DNA from: Coniferiporia sulphurascens
Taxonomy: Eukaryota; Basidiomycota; Agaricomycetes; Hymenochaetales; Hymenochaetaceae
DNA: 64,000 nucleotides
Direction of reading: 5' to 3'
NCBI GenBank assembly: GCA_002794785.1
Contig: NBBA01000006.1
Location: forward strand, 1,798,001 to 1,862,000
A model generated the notes under the pieces. That model was given only the letters and a program-made list of their open reading frames with translations. It was not told where the DNA came from and searched no databases. Below, piece after piece: positions 40,393 through 50,037 of this stretch. The position numbers and the translations under genes are program-made. Position 1 is the first letter of the stretch. The number at the start of each line of letters is the position of its first letter.

Positions 40393-42511
40393 TTACAGCA
40401 CCTGCTCTTGTCCCTCGCGCACCCTATCCGCAGCTTCTCGGAACGCGTCAAAGTCATCCTGTAAATGCGCACAGGCACCGCTCGATGCACGGAGCGTGTA
40501 CGCATCAGGAAGCGCATCGGTAAGGAGCTGTAAATCACATGGGGGAGAGAGGGGGAAGCGAAGTATTCAATAAAGAAATGTTAAACGTTAATCAGTAATG
40601 CTCGCGAGTAAGAAAGAAGCGGTCGGTAGATGGTGCGGGAACCGGAAGGGGGGGAAGGGGGTGACGCTCATGTGTCAGAGAGAAGTGGTCGGTAGATGGT
40701 GCGGGATCCGGAAGGGGAGACGGGGAGGACACACCTTAATTCGTTGATCGCCTGTAGGGTGCGTGTATAAGAAGCTTACGTTCAGCCGACGGGAGCCCTG
40801 CCGCTTCTCCAGATCGAGGAGGCGCGCTTGCATACTGTGTGAAGAAAGAAGAAAAAACATGTCAAATTCGGGAAGACGAAGTAGCGATTGAATCGCAAAG
40901 CAAAGGGTACGTACGCAGGGGCGCCGCGTGGATCGAAGCATGCGCGTGCAGCTAGTTGTAGGCCAATCTTGTCCGCTAAAGGCAGAAAGTGAGTAATCAG
41001 CTTTTACGTTTGGTCTATTCCGAAGAGGGTTGGATCTCAAGGATAATGTATGAACTCAGGAAAACAGAAGGTGATGAATCGGGAAGATGGGGTTTTGTAA
41101 GTTAATACACACCTTCAAGCTCTTGAGTACGGGAATTGGGTAACGAGTATAGATATTCCATTAGAAGGCTGCCAAATCCTGGGTCGAGGCCGAGCACCCC
41201 AAGCACATTTACGACGAACTTGAACACGAGCATCGATGAGAGCTTTTCCGATACGTGGCGCGCGACTGTACTCGGAAGGAAGGTAGCGATTTCAAGAGCG
41301 CGTTTGGAAAGATATGAACCAGCTTGAAGACGTCGACTTACCTACATGGGCGATCTCTAGTGTATAAAAAGAGGGATATGATGAGTGAAACGTACAATAT
41401 GCGGGAGAGGGTATGTACCATGGCTTAGGACTGCCGCAAGTCCTTGCTCGTCTCTCGCAACAGGGAGAATCCCGGTGAATACGATGATGGTACCTGTAGA
41501 GGAAACGTGTTATTGAGCGTGTTTTAACGTGGATATACAAAAACGCTACCGTAGCTGGCGGCTGCATTTACGACCTTTTCGTCATGCACCACAATCAAGT
41601 TCCATTCCCGCGTATTCGTATGCGTGTCAGCGCTGTCACTCTCTCTATATACCGTGCCTTCTGAGTCGGGGTCCCACATATCTTCTGAGCCGGGTCCAGG
41701 TCCTGTATACGCTGGAAGGTCGCCTTTGACTATGCCAAGGTTGTTTGCTTCGAGGATCGTAGAGACGATTCTTCTAATCTGTTGTACTACAGGATGATTA
41801 GATGGCAGGATACGACCTTTGTATTCTTCCTGTAGAGACGCTTGTTCTTGCTCTGCAATCTGGGCTTCAGCTTTTGGGTTGACGCTCATAAAACGCCATC
41901 TGCCAGTCTCAGGAACTTGTTCAAGGCTACGTGAAATAAATAGCATTCATAAGCGTTAAACAAGGCAACCGAGAAGTAAAAACGCACTGCGTAAGATAGT
42001 ACGCTGTACCACCCACGAGCGCTAACACCGCGAGCTTCGTCGCAGTGTCCCATTTCTCCCAGTCCACATCATTGCCAGTAGTAGAGTGGGGGGACGGGCG
42101 GCCTTGCCTAGGCCTGCGCACGCCCGAGGTGAAGTATCTGCGCGAGCGGAAATGGCAATTCGGGACGGTGGGGACGGCGTATCGGGAACCGTTGCATGGC
42201 GGATGCCACGAGCGCATCGCAGGCGCATGCGCAGCAAGGAGCGAGTTTGCGCCCGTGCTCGGAAGCCTCAGCCCCATCGTCGCAAAACCAGCGTAGGGGA
42301 GACGCGCCTGCGCAGTAAGGAGCGAGTTTACACCTGTGCTCAGGAGCCTCGCAGTCATCGTCGGCGAGCCGGCGTAGGAGACGCGCGCGCGCGCCGCCTG
42401 GGCCTGCCAGTGACTTGTCGGAAAACTCATAGACATCGTCGGCACTGTGCCCCCAGGCCGTGGTGCGGCGGTGTTGAAGGCACGGAAAAATGTGCGAAGT
42501 GCAGAGGCCAT
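40393..42511 (-). CDS. OMA1: OMA1-like mitochondrial inner-membrane metalloprotease (M48)
   Basis: This is a stress-activated zinc protease of mitochondrial quality control. Exons 42511-41988, 41926-41550, 41493-41419, 41356-41342, 41265-41113, 40975-40915, 40834-40735 and 40527-40393 sum to 479 residues with matching phases. The ATG at 42511 begins MASALRTFFRAFNTAAPRP, a typical mitochondrial presequence; an earlier in-frame ATG at 42649 is possible. A membrane segment (KLAVLALVGGTAYYL) precedes HLEQVPETGRWRFM. The zinc site HEIAH is built from the 15-nt fourth exon plus its neighbour, and the third ligand lies in ELEADKIGLQLAARACFDPRG. The C-terminus CAHLQDDFDAFREA is typical of the family. 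The presequence holds a tandem 27-residue duplication (42224-42385). A broken paralog lies at 1382-3163. Confidence 0.9.
40616..40718. repeat. Imperfect 37-bp direct repeat inside the last OMA1 intron
   Basis: The segments 40616-40652 and 40682-40718 match closely (GGTCGGTAGATGGTGCGGGA core). Both lie in the intron between the last two OMA1 exons, which is longer than the others, so a local duplication probably enlarged it. Confidence 0.7.
42224..42385 (-). repeat. 81-bp tandem duplication in the OMA1 presequence
   Basis: Two adjacent in-frame units encode 27 residues each. One contains SYAGSPTMTARLLSTGVNSL and the other PYAGFATMGLRLPSTGANSL. The copies are diverged but easy to align at DNA level. 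Confidence 0.8.
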
Positions 42512-42712
42512 CGCATCGTCAAGCAGCGCTACGCAGCGGGATGGGCATGGGCGGGAGCGAGTCACCGTTGCGTTCAGCCGCCCCCGCAAGTCCAAAAGGG
42601 TTTCGAGCGCGCCGGGGTCACGTGGGTCCACGCTCGTTGGACACGACATGCTCGCTTGCAGTCCTGGGGGGCTGCACCCTCTTTTTCGTTGTCGCTGTGT
42701 CGCAGAGCAGCC
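42512..42712. promoter_or_regulatory. Compact divergent promoter between OMA1 and KSH1
   Basis: About 200 bp separate the likely start codons of two divergent genes, so both must be initiated from here or from within each other's 5' ends. No TATA box or known binding site stands out. If OMA1 starts at the upstream ATG (42649), the gap shrinks to about 60 bp. Confidence 0.45.
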
Positions 42713-43094
42713 ATGGTGAGTGTCGTTATTGTTGTCTGAAACTAGTGAGCTGCTGGTGACCGTCATTGCAGTCAGCGTTGTTTAACTTCCAGTCGCTCTT
42801 GTTTGTGATCCTTCTCCTCATCTGCTCCTGCACCTATGTCCGTTCCGTCATGCCTGCCCTAATCGACAGGAACAAGCAAGGGTGCGTACGTTCCGCCAGC
42901 AGCTACTTTGTCGTGCTAACTATTTCCTACTTTTGTGCAGTTTCCTTGGTGTCTTTTGGATGTTTTCACGGATAGGTAAGCGTTTAAGTCTCCCTCTGCG
43001 TAATCATATGCTAATTATGATTCAAGGGGAACGCTTGTCGCCCTATATGGCACTAGCATGCGTGGCAATGGCCGTCTCGCTCATCTATCAGTGA
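42713..43094 (+). CDS. KSH1: KSH1/TMEM167 (Kish) small secretory-pathway membrane protein
   Basis: This is a 71-residue Golgi protein of the Kish family, essential for early secretory traffic in yeast. Exons 42713-42715, 42772-42881, 42941-42975 and 43027-43094 give [18 protein letters not shown], a first membrane helix, [35 protein letters not shown] and a second helix. Length and both helices match the family. The first exon is only the ATG codon, followed at once by a GTGAGT donor; the family sequence starts M-S-A-L, which confirms this join. Confidence 0.95.
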
Positions 43095-46017
43095 TATGGA
43101 TTGCCCTGCTCCCCCGAGGTCCATCCCCTCTTTACTATCCGAGAACACGCGCGCTTGTAGGCATCTGGAGCCGTATTCCCCTTCGTGTGAAAGTAGAGAT
43201 ACGCCGCATCTCTTTTACATGTTCGTCCTGGAGTCTGGCAGGCCTGAACCATGGACAACGCCTTCCCCCTTGGAGCCGGTGAAGGGCAGATAGGGGCGTG
43301 CAATGATGTGGGTTGTTCGATACTCTCCGCATGTATTTATACTCCCCATTATAGACTTTGTTATCGAAGCATATTATTGTCCGTACTCTTCTACTCACGG
43401 TTGAGCGCCTGTCACCGAGACAATATTTCCTAACATTTTTTTCCCCCCATACGAATGGCCCGGGCACTTTTCTCTTCCTTGAAGATACTTAAACCCCATC
43501 ACTTCCATGGACAAAGGAGCGGCTTCGGGACTATCAAAAGTGAAATGACTAGTATGGAAGTAGACGCTGAGGACAAGATATACACTAGTGCATGGATGGC
43601 TCGTTCGACAGGGAGGGCACTAAACAGTTTTCTCCCCTCGTCTTCCAAAGCTACCTGACCAATCAGCAGGTGAGAATTTTTTAAAAGAGCCACTTTTCAA
43701 ATAAGAATACAAGTTTTTACAGGATCATGGCTCGTGATCAGCGACAAGGATTTCGTATTCGATATTTGAAATTGTCATTGTCATTGCTCAATAACGAAGA
43801 AAAAAAAAGATCCGATCTCCCCCAAGTTTCTCTACACTCTAGAATCCCATCATACACTATCAAATTCCCGACAATGCAGGGATGCTTCGTGGGTATTGGT
43901 GGCGTCCAGCGAATAACGTAAGACAAATTCAGGCGTAAGCATGTACATACAGTGTACGATGACTATGGTGTAACTAACGGAAATCGTTCAGAAAGTAACA
44001 GTATGAGCTTGGAGTCTAGAAAGTTCTGTGATATCTATTAAGCACGACAAGAATACATGAAGATTGTCTCGCTCAGGATCAAGGCCCATCCGTACCTTCA
44101 TCTTAAACCTCCGCGGCCGTGTGCCGGTAGCTTAAGCCTAGGCTGCGAATTACTGGGAAACAAACGCCCATAGTACTCTTAGTGCTAGCGTTCAACTAAA
44201 AAACTTCTCTTTCATATTTAATTTCCACTAGTTCGAACTGACCGACCTATTCTAGTGCGGAACTCGGGGGAGGGATCTAGAGGCCACGAATGAATTACTC
44301 GAACTCGGAGGCGCTCTGGGTGTTTCACCGTTAAATTAACGGTATGGAAGAATACAGTGTATACAGTACACACACCAGGGGGGGTTCAGCTTTCAACTGA
44401 ACGTGATGACGATGATGGCGAAAGGAATGGAAGCGCACATATCGAGGGTTCTTGAAGGACTGTTACTCTGCAAACAATAACGCGGGAAAGCTGAAAAGGC
44501 TAGTCTAGTCTCGAGTCTCGACGATGATAGACTGTGTCTGGCTGAGCTATTTTTGCTTTTGCCAACGATTCAACCCTCGGCATATTGTTGGGTGTATGAT
44601 AAGGTTCGATGGATACGTAAGCTATTTTCGGAGTACTCCCGGATGGTCGGGCGTCTGTTGATATTAAAAACTGGAAGATACGAAATGCGCGTGCCGCATC
44701 CTTGCCCTCTTACCGACCTCAGCTTCCACGTCCGGGCTGACAATACGGACTCGGACGCATACTCACCGCATTGTAGTGAGAATACTCCGAGCCGTGTTAA
44801 AAAGCTGCAGGTACAATGTATTGGCTGACTGCGAAGGGTACAATTACAGAGTCTTCTAGCGGGGAAGGTATACGAAGACGATGTGAGATACTGATAGGCG
44901 CTCGGATTTGCATCCTAATGGGTGCGTGAGTGGATCGCATGATCTTCTGGGGAGTTTATTAGTGGAGAACGAGGGAGGCTGCCCGACGGCACGGCATCTC
45001 ACGAGCCACTCCTCGGGCAGGCTGAGACGCGTTCCTAGCTTTGTTTAGATTGGAGATCCGGCATGTGCGGGTGGCGAGTTGACGAGTTGGCGGTCATTTG
45101 ATTATTATGAGTTAATCTAAAAGACAAGATATGTTTGCGATATGTTGAATACATGTGACGACTTAAGAAGAAAGATTGTGCTTCATCTATGTATATCCCT
45201 AACAATCGGCGACGCGATACTAATTGAACACTGGAGATCCCCGAGGTATACCATTAGCATGAGAGTATTAATCCGAGGTTGGAAACTGAATTGCCTGGGC
45301 GGTAAACTTGGGGGCCTGCATAAATTATACTTTGGCCTGGGCTACGGTGGCGATGTAATTATCATGCCGGTATCTAGAGCAAGGATGGACTAACTGCGCC
45401 TTCGCGACTAATCCAGTGCTCGTGCAGTGCTGGCTAATCCTTTCCTTTGGCTGTGAATTTATTTCATGTGCTGCGGCGGCTCAGGTCATTGCTCCCGATA
45501 CGGCGAGCGGCGAGCGTCGATCATCCGCCCAGCTGGCAATATGATGCGGTGCTTCCATAAAGGGGAATCTGCCTTTGGAGCGGCCAGCAACGGCAGAGAG
45601 AATCGGAATCGGCTCAACTTTACTTAAACGCTCGTCCATCTTCTCCTCCTCGTCCCCTTCATATATCGCCCGTTCGAATCGAAAACACGCACGCTCTGTC
45701 TTCTCTTCTGTTTGTATTTATTTCTCCCAGGTGAGTCGGGCTTGATAAGTAGTAGCTCAGCGTCTCCCCACCACCTTCTGGGTTCCGAGTCTCAAATACC
45801 CTGCACTGCTCGCTGAACGAGAAACTCTGCTGTTGTCCCAGTTCTTTCGACGCTCCGAAGACATGGCATCCTGGTGCGTTATTACAGACCTTCTTCATCG
45901 AATGCACGATCGCTGACGCTCGTGCGGTGTACCCCAGGTATGAATTGTTCACGCTTGTCCTGGTACGTGCTTGAACGCCAAGCGCAAGAACCAATACCTC
46001 ATCAACGCGTTCCCTAG
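43095..46017. other. Gene-poor stretch
   Basis: I found no recognisable gene. Short frames such as 44553-44828 and 45142-45393 (+) have no family resemblance. The right part probably carries the promoter and 5' exon(s) of the small gene that follows, since 45863 ATGGCATCC and nearby splice-like signals could belong to it. Confidence 0.45.
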
Positions 46018-46505
46018 ACAATCTCTGCCTTTGTCGGCGCGGTTCTGGGCGTCAGACTCGTCGCGGCGCGTATCCGTGACGCCGTCGACTCGACCAAAGA
46101 ATCGTGCGTTCATTATGATACACCTTTTCTCCGTGCCATTCGCCTCCTAATCTTGTCTACCTGTCTCACTCTTCCGACTCGCACAGCCTGAAATCAAAGG
46201 GCCTGACGATCTCCGACAAGGGCGTCTCAGTGCGCACCTCCTCGCACCTCAGTCGTGAAGAGTACGTCGACGCCACGCAGCGGGGCTTCATCCGCGCGAT
46301 GAATGCCGCAGGCTTCAGCAAATCCACCAACATCGGGGACGACCCTGCGACCTCCCCCGGGCCCGGGTCCCCGCCCCCCAAACCAGCAGAGATGTCGCGT
46401 CACGAGTCGAACTCGAGCTTGCACACGAATGGCAGCGCGGACACGGCCGACGAGAAGGAGCCGAAGCGCAGGCATTTCCGGTTGCGGAAGGGTGCGCGGG
46501 CGTGA
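46018..46505 (+). CDS. Unidentified small basic protein, C-terminal two exons (5' exon unresolved)
   Basis: Two exons, 46018-46103 and about 46187-46505, join in phase. They encode a hydrophobic segment (AFVGAVLGVRLVAARI), then DAVDSTKESLKSKGLTISDKG, REEYVDATQRGFIRAMNAAG and a charged tail ending RRHFRLRKGARA. The sequence looks conserved and coding, but I cannot name a family. No upstream exon could be joined without a stop, so the start is missing; it probably lies at 45780-45940. One membrane helix is likely. Confidence 0.55.
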
Positions 46506-46832
46506 CGGACTACGGCGCGGATGTTTTTCCGGGGCTGCGCTCTGTATGATCGCGACGTGTGAGGGTGGAGGTTTTTCTTGTGAGCCGCTAGCCCGTACCA
46601 TGCCGTGCCCGTGGTTCGCTTCCATGCAGCAGAACGAGAGTGCGTCCACTGTGGGTCGTGAGCTTTTTCTTCCAGTATTTCAGAAAAAAAACTACTGCCT
46701 TCCTGTATTGTACTACCTCATTAAGCTTATTTTCCAGTTATAAACCTATGTATTAAATGACAGGCATTTCCGCTTTTTGACAGTACAAAAACCGAATCAT
46801 TCGTACATGCTTCCTTTGAGCCCCAAAATGAA

Positions 46833-48951
46833 CTACACAATCACCCCATCCACGCCCGCCATAAACGTGAACGCAAGTCCGCTATCATCGTCTACCTCCA
46901 TCACGCCCGAACCACCGCCCGCTGCGCGTGCCGCTCTCCGCTCCGCCTTGCGCGCGCGCTTCGCGTCGCGCCGCAACGACTGGCGGCCGAGTGAGTTGTG
47001 CGCCGCGAGGTTCTTGATGCCACGCTCGTGCGCGGCCGTGTCGTAGCTCGGTGCTTCGCGCATGCGCTTTTGGCGCTTTGAAGGTGGGGTTGGCGCGGAA
47101 TCGGACGGGCGGGCGAACGTGTCTGTGGCGGTGGCGGTGACGGTGGTGGGTACGGGAGAGGGCGATCGGGAGCGTTTACGCGGGACGGATGGCGTGAGGT
47201 CGTCAGACTCCATGTTCACGCTGCGGTAGGTTGTAATTGGTGAGCGGCGTGGTATGTATATGCGCGGGGACGCGTGGGACTTACACACCGTCGTCCATTG
47301 CGACTGCAGCCTGCTCGCCGTCCTGCATCTCGAAGTCGAACGCCCCTGCGTCCGCCTGGCTGAAGAGGCCACCGAGGTCGAACGCCGGTGCCATCTCTGT
47401 GACGATCTGTGCACTCCCGACGTCCTCTGCGCCGGGTGCGATCGCGGGGCCGGTCCCTCCAAGTCCGTACCTTCCGTGCGAAAGAGGAAAAGAAAATTCG
47501 TGAGCGAGATCTCAAAGACAGGAAGAACTGGGAAATGTACTTGGCTGAGGCGGCTGCGCTGACGGTCGCAGGGACGCTGCTTGGGTGGATTGCAGGAGGC
47601 ATGGAGAAGTACGGGATCTTCTGCGCGTTCCAGTCTTGGATCACTTGCTTCGCTGCACCGAGTACGTCGGGAGTCCCGCCCTTGTGGAGCCGTCCACTCG
47701 TGAGCGCGAGCTTCGTGAGGAACTCGAGAGTCGAAGAGGACGGTGGCAACTTGTAAATCTCCATCAACTTCGAAGGCTCCGTTTTTGAGAGGATTTGCTC
47801 GACTAGTTAATGTCAATATTGTAGAAGTGCACTGGGAGAACTGAATGCATACCGACGGCGATGGGGTCAGCCATGTCTTCGACTCTGACGACGTTCCGGA
47901 GGAGAATGTTACTGCTCTCCTGCTCGTCGTCATCGAACACAACGCCGGGAGAATCAAGTACGCGCACGCCTCGCTCAACCTGCACGCTCTGCATCTCCTT
48001 CGTGTGGCCCGCCTCGGCGGCGACGGCGCACACCTTGGCGCGCTTCAACGAATTAATAAGACTACTCTTGCCTACATTCGGGTAGCCGATGACACCGACA
48101 GACACGCTGCCGGCCTTTGCATTGCGTTTGTAGCTTTTGAGTAGATTGAGCAGCGCGGGCGACGTTTTTGAGGCCAAGTTTGTGCGCTGCTGCTGCGTTG
48201 AGGCGCGGAAGGGGAGCGTTGGAGTCGTGTGTCGTAAATAGCGGAGCCACGCCTCAGCGTTCGCGCGCGGAACGAGGTCTAGATAAATTTAGAAACTTGA
48301 TCAAGTTACGGGGAAGGCGGGCTGCTTACCTATTTTGTTAAGGACAAATACAAGCCGCTTCCCCTCGTGTTCGCGCCTACGCACCTCCTCTTCAACGAGT
48401 CTGCTGCGACAGCCTTCCGGATCGCGAGCATCAAGGACGAGGACGACGATGTCCGACTCTTCGATGACCTTGTGCAGCGTGCGGATGTACTGCCGCCGGA
48501 GCTGCGCCTTGAATGCGGCAGTCGAGGACGACGGGTCGTTTATGGCGTCGTCGTACATCCTCCCTGAGGCCTCCGAGGCCTCCGCAAGGGCTGCTAGTGA
48601 GGAAAGTGTCGGCTCGGAAGCCATGGGCGAGTCGGGATCGCGTTTGAAAGGCTGCAAGGAGCGCTGTGCGGCACATAAGGATCATCATAGATGGCTAGTA
48701 CTGATAAGACACGCGCCTGCGTTGCCTTCTGCTTCTCAACATTTTTCCTTTGCTTCAGGTCAGGGAGCTTGGGGATCCCGGGGTCTTTTTTGAGTTCTGT
48801 GTGTGATTGTGAGCAGACCTCGACTTGCAGTAGTCGACTGAGAGAACGTACTGGACTTTGTAGGCACATTTCGAGCTGCTTCTAGCCGGATAGATAGAGT
48901 AAATGCGGGGAGGCTGGTCAGACATAGACATGATGCGTGAATTCGAGACAT
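46833..48951 (-). CDS. Circularly permuted nucleolar GTPase, NUG1/GNL3L (Grn1)-like
   Basis: This GTPase assists 60S ribosomal subunit assembly and export. Exons from 48702-48796 on (48663-48330, 48278-47853, 47802-47541, 47470-47285, 47220-46833) join in phase. The permuted motif order is visible: VLVLDARDPEGCRSR, then G4 (NKIDLV, split by an intron), then G1 (GVIGYPNVGKSSLINSL), then G3 (LDSPGV). DPGIPKLPDLKQRK precedes the domain, and a basic, KR-rich tail (KRSRSPSP, RRDAKRARKAERRAAR) follows. A first exon 48951-48852 starting MSRIHAS fits the phase but lacks the lysine-rich nucleolar-targeting segment usual in this family, so the N-terminus is uncertain. It is convergent with the small gene on its left. 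Confidence 0.85.
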
Positions 48952-50037
48952 CCACCCACTATTTCTCCCCATTTCTTCGGCGAAAGGATGAGTTGAGCGT
49001 GGTACTTGGCTAGTAAGTAAAGAAAGTAAGAAAGATAAAGCTGCCCTTCCGCGGCTTCAGGACCACAATATGTCCGCGCATCACGTGGCTGCTCAAAACG
49101 TAATCACCTCGTTTTGGAAGGAGGTATGGATGGACCCTGACGGCGTCCAGGTAAAGCTGAATCCCTCAGACTCTCAAGCACGAACCACAACTCGTCCCGC
49201 AACAAACGCCAGTTCTCATATGACCCACAGAGGTTTGTCTGCATCTACTCTGTGCAATCGCGTGCCTTACCTACCACATTTCCTTACAGAATTATGGCAT
49301 ATTCTGAGCTGGCAAACTGGGACGGGTCGGTGAACAACCGCCAGAAGCGCATTTCGCCAAAGCGCGACGACGCAAATAGCAAACGCGGTCCCTTGGATAG
49401 GGATAAGGGGCCAGACAGAGAGATCGTGCGCTATGGGCGATCAGGAGGAAATGCACGAGTACGTGCTCAGCCGACGGGAGGCGGTGCGACGATAGACGGG
49501 GCTGGAATCCCTACGGGGGCGGGCACGAAGAGGTGCCTATGGTGGGCAGCGTCGGCGTACACGATCAGGTCAGTCCCCCCGCTCTGTGCTTGCGTGCCCC
49601 ACAACCCTATAAATTCCCCTGGGCCCTGTCGCGCGATCCGCGCCTGCGGAGGCGTAAGTGCCCAGTCGCGTTCCCCATATATAGTAACGCGCAGCATTGA
49701 CGCGTCCATGCAAATATAACTTTCCCTTCACAATTTCTCGAACTGCCCCACATTTCTAACGCATCCCTCAGAGACAAAGCGCGTCGATCGTGGGTCGGTT
49801 ATTATCGTCAACGGATAGCCGAGATAAGGTGGGATCTATAGCATTTATTGACTTCGCAACGTCTTTTTTACATTCGATTTATAAATACTTGGATATTCAG
49901 CAAGTCGAATCTTTACGCTCCGAAAGAGCCGGAGGAACAAGTCCCGCGACGATTCTGCCAAGCGGTCATACAATGGTGACCGTACGGATATGCTCATTTT
50001 TGCCTCGCTTGGTTGATATTAACGTATACTTTCTGTC
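48952..50037. other. Intergenic region with doubtful small frames
   Basis: An 80-codon frame at 49467-49709 (-) starting MDASMLRVTIYG has GC-rich third positions and could be a small gene or exon. A frame from ATG 49070 (+, MSAHHVAAQ) is equally uncertain. Neither resembles a known family. Confidence 0.35.

Noticed and set aside
42086..42739. 217-codon plus-strand frame
   Set aside because: It is Arg/Cys-rich antisense of the GC-rich OMA1 first exon, a typical shadow frame.
45659..46021. 120-codon minus-strand frame
   Set aside because: It overlaps the probable 5' region of the plus-strand small gene and shows no family signal.
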